The translations under genes and the position numbers were made by a program. A stretch of DNA of 64,000 nucleotides. Origin: Kineococcus sp. NBC_00420 (GTDB lineage: Bacteria; Actinomycetota; Actinomycetes; Actinomycetales; Kineococcaceae). Below are positions 56,826 through 64,000 of the stretch, one piece after another. The notes beneath the pieces are model-generated. The model made no database searches. It saw only the letters and a program-made list of their open reading frames with translations, and had not been told where the DNA came from. The stretch is taken from assembly GCF_036021035.1 (NCBI RefSeq), contig NZ_CP107930.1:5108006-5172005 (forward strand), read 5' to 3'. Position 1 is the first letter of the stretch. Each line of letters starts with the position of its first letter.

Positions 56826-58349
56826 ATGACGACCACCACGACCGCGCCGGCGGGCACCACTCCTCAGATCGCGATCAACGACATCGGATCGGCTGAGGAC
56901 TTCCTTGCCGCGGTCGACGCGACCATCAAGTACTTCAACGACGGTGACATTGTCTCCGGCACCATCGTGAAGGTCGACCGTGACGAGGTCCTCCTCGACA
57001 TCGGTTACAAGACCGAGGGCGTCATCCCCTCGCGCGAGCTCTCGATCAAGCACGACGTCGACCCCAACGAGGTCGTCGGTGTCGGCGACGAGGTCGAGGC
57101 CCTGGTCCTCCAGAAGGAGGACAAGGAAGGCCGTCTGATCCTGTCCAAGAAGCGCGCTCAGTACGAGCGTGCCTGGGGCACCATCGAGGCCAAGAAGGAA
57201 GCCGACGAGGTCGTCGAGGGCGTCGTCATCGAGGTCGTCAAGGGCGGCCTCATCCTCGACATCGGTCTGCGCGGCTTCCTGCCCGCGTCGCTGGTCGAGA
57301 TGCGTCGTGTCCGCGACCTGCAGCCCTACGTCGGCAAGACGATCGAAGCCAAGATCATCGAGCTGGACAAGAACCGCAACAACGTGGTCCTGTCCCGCCG
57401 TGCCTGGCTCGAGCAGACCCAGTCGGAGGTTCGCCAGAACTTCCTCACGACCCTGCAGAAGGGTCAGGTCCGCTCCGGCGTCGTCTCCTCGATCGTCAAC
57501 TTCGGTGCGTTCGTGGACCTGGGCGGCGTCGACGGTCTCGTCCACGTCTCCGAGCTGTCCTGGAAGCACATCGACCACCCCTCCGAGGTCGTCGAGGTCG
57601 GTCAGGAAGTCACCGTCGAGGTCCTCGACGTGGACATGGACCGCGAGCGCGTGTCCCTGTCGCTCAAGGCGACGCAGGAAGACCCGTGGCAGCAGTTCGC
57701 CCGGACCCACGCGATCGGTCAGGTCGTGCCGGGCAAGGTCACCAAGCTCGTCCCGTTCGGTGCGTTCGTGCGCGTCGACGACGGCATCGAGGGCCTGGTC
57801 CACATCTCCGAGCTGGCCGAGCGCCACGTCGAGGTGCCGGAGCAGGTCGTCCAGGTCAACAGCGACATCTTCGTCAAGGTCATCGACATCGACCTCGAGC
57901 GTCGCCGGATCTCGCTGTCGCTGAAGCAGGCCACCGAGGCCCTCGCGGCCGCGGGCGAGGAGTTCGACCCCTCGCTCTACGGCATGGCGGCGGACTACGA
58001 CGAGCAGGGGAACTACAAGTACCCCGAGGGCTTCGACCCCGAGACCAACGACTGGCTCGAGGGCTTCGAGACCCAGCGCGAGGAGTGGGAAGGGCAGTAC
58101 GCCCTCGCCCACGAGCGCTGGGAGGCCCACAAGAAGTCCGTGGCCGAGCAGGCCGAGGCCGAGGCGAAGGCCGAAGCCGAGGGCGTCACCGCGGCGTCGA
58201 CGACCAGCAGCTCCAGCTCCTCGAGCAGCAGCAGCTCTTCGTCCTCCGCTCCGTCGTCCTACACCTCCGAGGCTCCGGAGGCCGCCGGCACGCTGGCGTC
58301 CGACGAGGCCCTGGCGGCCCTGCGCGAGAAGCTCACCGGCGGGAACTGA
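56826..58349 (+). CDS. rpsA: 30S ribosomal protein S1
   Basis: This 507-aa protein helps mRNA bind the 30S subunit. Four S1 (OB-fold) domains are visible: about residues 38-107 (GTIVKVDRDEVLLDIGYKTE), 125-190 (GVVIEVVKGGLILDIGLRGF), 211-280 (GVVSSIVNFGAFVDLGGVDG) and 296-366 (GKVTKLVPFGAFVRVDDGIE). The C-terminal tail is acidic, then has 14 consecutive Ser residues (461-474) before a helical end. ATG 56826 is the family start; an upstream in-frame ATG is leader. The strong hairpin after it ends the transcript. Confidence 0.96.
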   Translation: MTTTTTAPAGTTPQIAINDIGSAEDFLAAVDATIKYFNDGDIVSGTIVKVDRDEVLLDIGYKTEGVIPSRELSIKHDVDPNEVVGVGDEVEALVLQKEDKEGRLILSKKRAQYERAWGTIEAKKEADEVVEGVVIEVVKGGLILDIGLRGFLPASLVEMRRVRDLQPYVGKTIEAKIIELDKNRNNVVLSRRAWLEQTQSEVRQNFLTTLQKGQVRSGVVSSIVNFGAFVDLGGVDGLVHVSELSWKHIDHPSEVVEVGQEVTVEVLDVDMDRERVSLSLKATQEDPWQQFARTHAIGQVVPGKVTKLVPFGAFVRVDDGIEGLVHISELAERHVEVPEQVVQVNSDIFVKVIDIDLERRRISLSLKQATEALAAAGEEFDPSLYGMAADYDEQGNYKYPEGFDPETNDWLEGFETQREEWEGQYALAHERWEAHKKSVAEQAEAEAKAEAEGVTAASTTSSSSSSSSSSSSSSAPSSYTSEAPEAAGTLASDEALAALREKLTGGN

Positions 58350-58378
58350 TCCTCCGCTGACACGCTGATCGACTGACG

Positions 58379-58410
58379 AAGGCCCCGACCGGATCCCGGT
58401 CGGGGCCTTT
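58379..58410 (+). terminator. rpsA terminator
   Basis: AAGGCCCCGACCGG (58379-58392) pairs perfectly with 58396-58409 around a 3-nt loop and is followed by TTTGTC. It begins 29 nt after the rpsA stop and also serves as a boundary to the convergent LacI-type gene. Confidence 0.85.
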
Positions 58411-58430
58411 GTCGTGCCGGGGGTGTCCGG

Positions 58431-59468
58431 TCAGCGGGGGGCGGCGGTGCTGGAACGGACGATCAGAGCGGGGGAGACCGGACCGGTCTCGACGACGCGC
58501 TCGCCCAGGCGGCCGAGCAGCACCCGCACGCAGCGGCGGCCGATCTCGGCGAAGTCCTGGCTGACCGTCGTCAGCGGGGGGAAGAGGAACCGCGCTTCGG
58601 GGATGTCGTCGAAGCCGACGACGCTCACGTCCTCGGGGACGGAGCGGCCCACGTCGGCCAGCGCCCGCAGGACCCCCACGGCCATGTGGTCGTTGGCGAC
58701 GAAGAGGGCGCTGACCTCATCCACCGGCAGTCCACCCAGCGCCAGGTACCCCGACTGCGCGGACCAGTCGCCGCGGACGGGACGGGGCACGACCCGCACG
58801 CGCTCGACCAGCGCGGTCCGCCAGCCCGTGGAGCGTGCCCGCGACTCCGCCCAGTCCCGGGGCCCGGCGACGTGGTGGACCGTGGTGTGCCCGAGGTCGA
58901 GCAGGTGGTGGGTCGCCTCCCGGGCCGCGGTGACCTCGGCCCAGTAGGCGTCGGCGATCCCGGCCCCGTCGAGGCCGGGGGCCAGCACGCAGGGGAACGC
59001 GGCGTCCACCGCGCGGACGGCCTCCTGCGAGGCGTCCTCGGGGACGACGGCGATGGCGCCGTCCACGTACTGCGAGCGGAGTTCCTCCAGCGCCGTCCGC
59101 ACACCGTCGGGCGTGAGGTCGGGCAGCATCACGAGCGAGACGGAGTACCCGGCCGCACGCGCCGCCTCCTGGATCCCGGACAGCGTGGTGACGCTGCCGT
59201 AGAGCGAGGTGTCGGCCGCGACCACGCCGATGCGGTGGGAGCGCCGAGTGACGAGGGTCCGGGCGGCGATGTTGGGCCGGTAGCCGAGCTCGGCGATGGC
59301 GAGCTCGACGCGTTCGCGGGTGCGGCGCGCGACGGAGGGACTGCCGCGCACCACGCGGGAGACGGTCTGCTGGGAGACGCCGGCCAGCGCGGCGACGTCG
59401 GCGAGGACCGGAACGCGCGACTCGGCCTCGGGGGCAGCGGCGCCCCGGGCCTCGGAATCGGCGGACAT
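58431..59468 (-). CDS. LacI-family transcriptional regulator
   Basis: This 345-aa protein has the LacI headpiece (VLADVAALAGVSQQTVSRVV, then the hinge helix in NIAARTLVTRRS) and a periplasmic-binding-like sensor domain (IGVVAADTSLYGS, AIAVVPEDAS, ALFVANDHMAVGVLRAL, VSVVGFDDIPEA). It is divergent from the monosaccharide transporter operon, and a LacI-type operator lies over that operon's promoter, so it is the likely local repressor, induced by a sugar. ATG 59468 is the start. Confidence 0.92.
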   Translation of the reverse strand: MSADSEARGAAAPEAESRVPVLADVAALAGVSQQTVSRVVRGSPSVARRTRERVELAIAELGYRPNIAARTLVTRRSHRIGVVAADTSLYGSVTTLSGIQEAARAAGYSVSLVMLPDLTPDGVRTALEELRSQYVDGAIAVVPEDASQEAVRAVDAAFPCVLAPGLDGAGIADAYWAEVTAAREATHHLLDLGHTTVHHVAGPRDWAESRARSTGWRTALVERVRVVPRPVRGDWSAQSGYLALGGLPVDEVSALFVANDHMAVGVLRALADVGRSVPEDVSVVGFDDIPEARFLFPPLTTVSQDFAEIGRRCVRVLLGRLGERVVETGPVSPALIVRSSTAAPR

Positions 59469-59639
59469 GCCACTTCCTGACTGGTGAGCAGGTCTCGCCC
59501 CTCATCGCTGAGGGACGGGAGAAGGGCTGAGGAACGACGGGGGTGCGGGGGAGTGCTCCTGTCGGCGTCGACCTCGCGGCGTCAGGGTAACCCACGCCCG
59601 CACTACCACGTGCACCTTCTCGGCGTCTGGGTGAACAGC

Positions 59640-59668
59640 TTGACGAGCGCGTTTGGCAACGTTAACAA
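59640..59668 (+). promoter_or_regulatory. Promoter of the sugar-transporter operon
   Basis: TTGACG (59640-59645), a 17-nt spacer and TAACAA (59663-59668) form a good promoter. Its leader is about 165 nt. It lies in the 370-nt gap between the LacI-type gene and the binding-protein gene, which holds no other gene. Confidence 0.6.
59653..59668 (+). promoter_or_regulatory. LacI-type operator
   Basis: TTGGCAACGTTAACAA is a near-palindrome around the central CG and fits the LacI-family pattern TTGnnAACGTTnnCAA. It overlaps the spacer and the -10, so a bound repressor would block RNA polymerase. The divergent LacI-type regulator is the obvious candidate. Confidence 0.7.
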
Positions 59669-59838
59669 TGAAGTCACCAGTCACACCAGATCGTCAGATC
59701 GACCTGCTGTCGGGCGCTGGGACGAGGAAGCTCGAGCCCCGCAGCGAACATCCATCCCCCAGCGCCGTCCGGCGCACACTCAGTGCCGCGCGAGCTCGTT
59801 CGCGCGGCATTCACGAGGTACAGAGGAGTTCCGCCGTG

Positions 59839-60990
59839 ATGAAACGCCGCAGTGCCCTTGCCGTCTTCGGCGCAGGAATCGCCTTCACCCTCGCCGCCTG
59901 TGGTGGTGGCGGTGCGGGCACCGACACCGCCAGCGGTGACGGCAGTTCCTCCGCCAAGCCCTCCGACGTCACCGTCGGCGTCTCGATGCCGACCCAGACC
60001 TCCGAGCGCTGGATCGCCGACGGCAACAACGTCGAGGCGGGCCTCAAGAAGGCCGGCTACAAGGTCGACAAGCAGTTCGCCAACGACGACATCCCGACGC
60101 AGGCGCAGCAGATCGACCAGATGATCACCAAGGGCGACAAGGTCCTCATCATCGCCGCCATCGACGGTACGGCGCTGACCAGCCAGCTCACCGCCGCCAA
60201 GGCCGCGGGCATCAAGGTCATCTCCTACGACCGCCTCATCCGCGGCTCGGCCGACGTCGACTTCTACGTGTCGTTCGACAACTACAAGGTCGGTGTGCAG
60301 CAGGGCACCTCGCTGCTGACCGGTCTCGGCCTGCTGAACGCCGACGGAACCCCCGGCACCGCCACCGGCCCGTTCAACGTGGAACTCTTCGCCGGTTCCC
60401 TGGACGACAACAACGCGCAGTTCTTCTGGGACGGTGCGATCGACACCCTGCAGCCCTTCATCGACAAGGGTCAGATCGTCGTCAAGTCGAAGCAGTCGAA
60501 GATCGACCAGGCCGCCATCCTCCGTTGGCAGCAGGAGGTCGCGCAGCAGCGCATGGAGAACCTCCTGACCTCCGCCTACAACGACGGCAGCAAGGTCGAC
60601 GGCGTCCTCTCGCCCTACGACGGCATCTCCCGCGGCATCATCACCGCGCTGCAGAACGCCGGCTACGGCAGCGGCGACAAGAAGATGCCGGTCATCACCG
60701 GTCAGGACGCCGAGATCGCCTCCGTCAAGCTCATCAACGACGGCGTGCAGTACTCGACCATCTTCAAGGACACCCGCAAGCTCGCCGACGAGGCCGTCAC
60801 CGCCGCCGGCGACATCCTCGCCGGCAAGGAGCCCACGGCGAACGACACCAAGACGTACGACAACGGCGTCAAGGTCGTCCCGGCCTTCCTGCTCGAGTCC
60901 CAGGTCGTCACCAAGGACAACGTGAAGACCGCCCTGGTCGACACCAAGTACTACACCCAGGCCGAGGTCGACGCCGGCAAGGCCAGCTGA
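59839..60990 (+). CDS. chvE: Monosaccharide ABC transporter, binding lipoprotein (ChvE-like)
   Basis: This 383-aa lipoprotein binds monosaccharides for the transporter encoded next. It has a signal peptide with lipobox LAAC (Cys21), then the ChvE/XylF-like fold: [59 protein letters not shown] and the hinge [19 protein letters not shown]. The exact sugar is unknown. AGGAG lies at 59824-59828; ATG 59839 is spaced 10 nt and the in-frame GTG 59836 7 nt, so the start may be one codon earlier. A 12-bp hairpin follows. Confidence 0.88.
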   Translation: MKRRSALAVFGAGIAFTLAACGGGGAGTDTASGDGSSSAKPSDVTVGVSMPTQTSERWIADGNNVEAGLKKAGYKVDKQFANDDIPTQAQQIDQMITKGDKVLIIAAIDGTALTSQLTAAKAAGIKVISYDRLIRGSADVDFYVSFDNYKVGVQQGTSLLTGLGLLNADGTPGTATGPFNVELFAGSLDDNNAQFFWDGAIDTLQPFIDKGQIVVKSKQSKIDQAAILRWQQEVAQQRMENLLTSAYNDGSKVDGVLSPYDGISRGIITALQNAGYGSGDKKMPVITGQDAEIASVKLINDGVQYSTIFKDTRKLADEAVTAAGDILAGKEPTANDTKTYDNGVKVVPAFLLESQVVTKDNVKTALVDTKYYTQAEVDAGKAS

Positions 60991-61006
60991 CCCACCACGT
61001 GAACCT

Positions 61007-61040
61007 CCCGCCCCGGCCCGGTCTCCGCGGCCGGGGCGGG
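61007..61040 (+). terminator. 12-bp hairpin between chvE-like gene and ATPase gene
   Basis: CCCGCCCCGGCC (61007-61018) and GGCCGGGGCGGG (61029-61040) form a perfect stem with a 10-nt loop, 16 nt after the binding-protein stop. Its position mirrors the livK-livH hairpin; it probably lowers downstream expression relative to the binding protein. Confidence 0.7.
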
Positions 61041-61097
61041 ATCCGTGGTGCTCCAGCACGAAAACCCCCATCCAGAACGAGGGACGACGGTTCACCG

Positions 61098-62696
61098 ATG
61101 ACCGACACAACCCAGGCGTCGACTTCAGCGACGCGGCCCACCATCCTGGAGATGCGTTCCATCACCAAGACCTTCCCCGGGGTCAAGGCGCTGTCCGACG
61201 TCTCCCTGTCGGTCCGTCGCGGTGAGGTGCACGCCATCTGCGGCGAGAACGGCGCCGGGAAGTCGACGCTGATGAAGGTCCTCTCCGGGGTCTACCCCTA
61301 CGGGACCTACGAGGGCGAGATCCACTTCGACGGCAAGCTCTCGCAGTTCTCGGGGATCGCCGACAGCGAGAAGACCGGCATCGCGATCATCCACCAGGAG
61401 CTCGCGCTGGTGCCCTACCTGTCGGTCGCCGAGAACATGTTCCTCGGCAACGAGATCAAGGGCCGCGGCGGTCTCATCGACTGGAACCGCACGAACGGCG
61501 AGGCGTCGAAGCTGCTGGCTCGCGTCGGGCTCGACGAGAACCCGACGACGCCGATCGGGCAGCTCGGCGTCGGCAAGCAGCAGCTGGTCGAGATCGCCAA
61601 GGCCATCAGCAAGGACGTCCGCCTGCTGATCCTGGACGAGCCGACCGCGGCGCTCAACGACAACGACTCCGCCCACCTCCTCGACCTGCTGCGCCAGCTG
61701 CGGGAGGAGGGGATGACCTGCATCATGATCTCGCACAAGCTGAACGAGATCGAGGCCATCTCGGACTCGGTGACGATCATCCGCGACGGTCGCACCATCG
61801 AGACCCTCGACATGCGCGCCGACGCCGTCACCGAGGACCGCATCATCCGCGGGATGGTCGGCCGTGACCTCGACAGCCGTTACCCCGAGCGCGAGTCGAA
61901 CCCGGGCGAGGAGGTCCTCCGCATCGAGGACTGGACCGTCGGGCACCCCGTGCAGGACCGGTTGGTCGTCGACCACGCGAGCCTGAACGTGCGGGCCGGC
62001 GAGGTCGTGGGGATCGCCGGGCTGATGGGCGCCGGGCGCACCGAACTCGCGATGAGCGTCTTCGGTCGCAGCTACGGCCGCTACCTCGGTGGGCAGCTGT
62101 TCCACCGCGGCAAGCCCTTCCAGACCCGCAACGTCGGCGAGGCGATCAAGCACGGGCTCGCCTACGCCACCGAGGACCGCAAGAAGTACGGCCTCAACCT
62201 CATCGACGACATCAAGCGCAACGTCTCCGCGGCGGCCCTCGACAAACTCGCCACCGGCGGTTTCGTCGACGCCAACGAGGAGATCAAGGTCGCCGAGGAC
62301 AGCAAGCGGAGCATGAACATCAAGGCTCCGACGGTGACGGCCCTGACCGGGAAGCTCTCCGGCGGGAACCAGCAGAAGGTCGTCCTGTCGAAGTGGATCT
62401 ACTCCGACCCCGACGTGCTGATCCTCGACGAACCCACGCGCGGCATCGACGTCGGCGCGAAGTACGAGATCTACACGATCATCAACCGGCTGGTGGCCGC
62501 AGGCAAGGCCGTCATCGTCATCTCGTCCGAACTGCCCGAACTGCTGGGCATCTGCGACCGCATCTACACCCTCTCGGCCGGCCGGATCACCGGTGAGGTG
62601 CCGATCGCCGAGGCATCGCAGGAGAGCCTGATGGTCCTCATGACGAAGGACCGCTCGCTCACCACCACCCCCACCCCTCAGGAGCACACCGCATGA
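61098..62696 (+). CDS. Monosaccharide ABC transporter, ATPase (GguA/MmsA-like)
   Basis: This 532-aa protein is the two-domain sugar-type ATPase. Domain 1 has Walker [15 protein letters not shown], signature [14 protein letters not shown] and Walker [12 protein letters not shown]; domain 2 has a degenerate Walker A ([13 protein letters not shown]), [14 protein letters not shown] and [17 protein letters not shown]. That is normal for this family. ATG 61098 starts the protein ([10 protein letters not shown]). The stop overlaps the permease gene as ATGA. Confidence 0.92.
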   Translation: MTDTTQASTSATRPTILEMRSITKTFPGVKALSDVSLSVRRGEVHAICGENGAGKSTLMKVLSGVYPYGTYEGEIHFDGKLSQFSGIADSEKTGIAIIHQELALVPYLSVAENMFLGNEIKGRGGLIDWNRTNGEASKLLARVGLDENPTTPIGQLGVGKQQLVEIAKAISKDVRLLILDEPTAALNDNDSAHLLDLLRQLREEGMTCIMISHKLNEIEAISDSVTIIRDGRTIETLDMRADAVTEDRIIRGMVGRDLDSRYPERESNPGEEVLRIEDWTVGHPVQDRLVVDHASLNVRAGEVVGIAGLMGAGRTELAMSVFGRSYGRYLGGQLFHRGKPFQTRNVGEAIKHGLAYATEDRKKYGLNLIDDIKRNVSAAALDKLATGGFVDANEEIKVAEDSKRSMNIKAPTVTALTGKLSGGNQQKVVLSKWIYSDPDVLILDEPTRGIDVGAKYEIYTIINRLVAAGKAVIVISSELPELLGICDRIYTLSAGRITGEVPIAEASQESLMVLMTKDRSLTTTPTPQEHTA

Positions 62697-63922
62697 GCGG
62701 CACCAGCACGGTCAAGAAGGCGACGCCGCCGCCGGCGCCGAAGACCGGTTCGGCCAACCCCCTCGTCGCCATCACGGCGAACCTGCGCGAGAGCGGCATC
62801 TACATCGCGTTCGTCGTGGTCGTGGCGCTGTTCTGGCTGATCACCGACAACCACCTGTCGCTCAGCCCGGGCAACATCACCAACATCATCCTGCAGTACT
62901 CCTACGTCCTGGTGCTGGCCATCGGGATGGTCATCGTCATCGTCGCCGGCCACATCGACCTCTCGGTCGGGTCTGTCGTCGCCCTCACGGGGGCGGTCTC
63001 GGCGAAACTGGTGATCGGTGACGGTCACGCGTGGTGGGTCGGCATCCTCGCCGCCCTCGGGGTCGGGATCCTCATCGGTGCCTGGCAGGGTTTCTGGGTC
63101 GCCTTCGTCGGCATCCCCGCCTTCATCGTCACGCTGGCCGGGATGCTGCTGTTCCGCGGTTTCACGCTGTTCGTGCTGGACAACGTCTCGCTCTCGCCCT
63201 TCCCCGAGCAGTACGGCAAGGTCGCGACCGGGTTCATCAACGGTCTGTTCGGCGGGTACGGCTACGACGCGTTCACCCTCTTCATCGGGGTCGTCGCGGT
63301 CGTCGCCTTCGCCGTGGGTCAGTTCCGCACCCGGTTGGCCAAGGTCCGCTACCAGCAGGTCGTCGAGGCGCTCCCGCTGTTCGTGCTGCGCATCGTCCTG
63401 GTGGCGCTCGTGGTCATGGCCATCGCGTGGAAGCTCGCGCACAGCCGTGGTCTGCCGATCGTCCTCATCATCCTGGCCGTCCTGATCCTGGCCTACTCCG
63501 TGATCATGAAGAGCACGGTGTTCGGTCGTCAGGTGTACGCCATCGGCGGGAACCTCGCTGCGGCGCAGCTGTCCGGCGTGAACGTCCGTCGGGTGAACTT
63601 CTGGATCTTCGTCAACATGGGCTTCCTGGCCGCGGTCGCGGGGGTCATCTTCTCCTCGCGGTCCAACGGAGCCCAGCCGAGCGCCGGCGTCGGCTTCGAG
63701 CTCGACGCGATCGCCGCGGCCTTCATCGGCGGCGCGGCCGTCACCGGCGGCATCGGCAAGATCCAGGGCGCCATGATCGGTGGTCTGCTCGTCGGCGTGA
63801 TCTCCAACGGCATGCAGCTGCTGGGCCTCGACCAGTCCCTGCAGTCGGTCATCAAGGGCCTCGTGCTGCTCCTCGCTGTCGCGTTCGACGTCTACAACAA
63901 GCGTCGCGGTGGGGTGCGCTGA
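62693..63922 (+). CDS. Monosaccharide ABC transporter, permease (GguB/MmsB-like)
   Basis: This 409-aa permease has about ten membrane segments. It has the sugar-permease text [40 protein letters not shown] and the EAA-like region [20 protein letters not shown]; the length above 400 aa and an extra loop region fit the GguB/MmsB type rather than the shorter RbsC. ATG 62693 overlaps the ATPase stop. A 16-bp hairpin follows. Confidence 0.91.
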   Translation: MSGTSTVKKATPPPAPKTGSANPLVAITANLRESGIYIAFVVVVALFWLITDNHLSLSPGNITNIILQYSYVLVLAIGMVIVIVAGHIDLSVGSVVALTGAVSAKLVIGDGHAWWVGILAALGVGILIGAWQGFWVAFVGIPAFIVTLAGMLLFRGFTLFVLDNVSLSPFPEQYGKVATGFINGLFGGYGYDAFTLFIGVVAVVAFAVGQFRTRLAKVRYQQVVEALPLFVLRIVLVALVVMAIAWKLAHSRGLPIVLIILAVLILAYSVIMKSTVFGRQVYAIGGNLAAAQLSGVNVRRVNFWIFVNMGFLAAVAGVIFSSRSNGAQPSAGVGFELDAIAAAFIGGAAVTGGIGKIQGAMIGGLLVGVISNGMQLLGLDQSLQSVIKGLVLLLAVAFDVYNKRRGGVR

Positions 63923-63939
63923 CCCGCCACCCCCACGAC

Positions 63940-63975
63940 GAAGGGCCCGACCGCAGCGATGCGGTCGGGCCCTTC
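63940..63975 (+). terminator. Sugar-transporter operon terminator
   Basis: GAAGGGCCCGACCGCA (63940-63955) pairs perfectly with 63960-63975 around a 4-nt loop, 17 nt after the permease stop. Confidence 0.85.
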
Positions 63976-64000
63976 GCCGTTCCCCGGCGGTACCGGGTCA

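Noticed and set aside
58198-58260. A microsatellite-like slippage repeat in rpsA
   Set aside because: The serine run uses four different codons without a regular unit, so it is a protein-level tract, not a simple DNA repeat.

Overview
The window is chromosomal, very GC-rich and gene-dense, and it carries core metabolism and housekeeping genes of a high-GC Gram-positive bacterium. Actinobacterial hallmarks are mihF next to gmk-rpoZ-coaBC-metK, a PriA without helicase motifs, a PH-like protein before carA, a PH-domain protein after hisG, the Trp-operon membrane protein, an ANTAR response regulator, an Eis-type acetyltransferase, and many GTG starts in 4-base GTGA/ATGA overlaps. Gene order recalls the carA-to-rpsA arc of Mycobacterium, and overall character fits Kineosporiaceae (Kineococcus-like). 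The genus is an inference. I see no prophage, insertion sequence, CRISPR array, integron or plasmid-like gene.

Layout. 1-5642: PH-like protein (partial), carA, carB, pyrF (pyrimidine synthesis). 5662-7910: a small unknown gene behind a possible leaderless mini-ORF, then a secreted nuclease. 8067-13869: mihF, gmk, rpoZ, coaBC, metK, priA. 13908-15230: aldo/keto reductase and a convergent DUF6458-like membrane protein. 15385-20311: def-fmt-rsmB, then a PEP-mutase-family enzyme and an FMN-dependent alpha-hydroxy-acid oxidase. 20383-24258: rpe, an FMN riboswitch and ribD-ribE-ribB-ribH. 24385-29707: hisE-hisG-PH protein, two reverse-strand genes, hisF, a reverse-strand maleylpyruvate-isomerase-like gene and hisI. 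29704-35589: Trp-operon membrane protein, a small membrane protein, trpC-trpB-trpA, a DsbA-like protein and lgt. 35831-41903: gltB-gltD. 41982-44924: a reverse-strand unknown gene, pyk, a reverse-strand tRNA and a PdtaR-like regulator. 45227-50196: a branched-chain amino acid ABC transporter (livKHMGF). 50471-52772: a GNAT protein and a PAS/GGDEF protein. 52822-58349: polA, a reverse-strand methyltransferase and rpsA. 58431-63922: a LacI-type regulator divergent from a three-gene monosaccharide ABC transporter.

Functional links: carAB/pyrF, the his and trp blocks and gltBD share glutamine, PRPP and glutamate; ribDEBH sits under an FMN riboswitch; livKHMGF and the sugar transporter are two complete uptake systems, each with a stem-loop just after the binding-protein gene.

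I found no clearly new multi-gene system. The signals worth a second look are: a two-copy long palindrome sharing an 18-nt arm; other long perfect inverted repeats at operon ends; a group of TAnnnT hexamers 6-8 nt before start codons (leaderless transcription); a possible leaderless mini-ORF coupled to a small unknown gene; a CAA tRNA with a 5-nt variable loop; trpE missing from its usual place; ribB without its usual ribA partner; a likely CTG start for gmk; two CTAG tail-to-tail stop overlaps; and a LacI operator over the sugar-transporter promoter.
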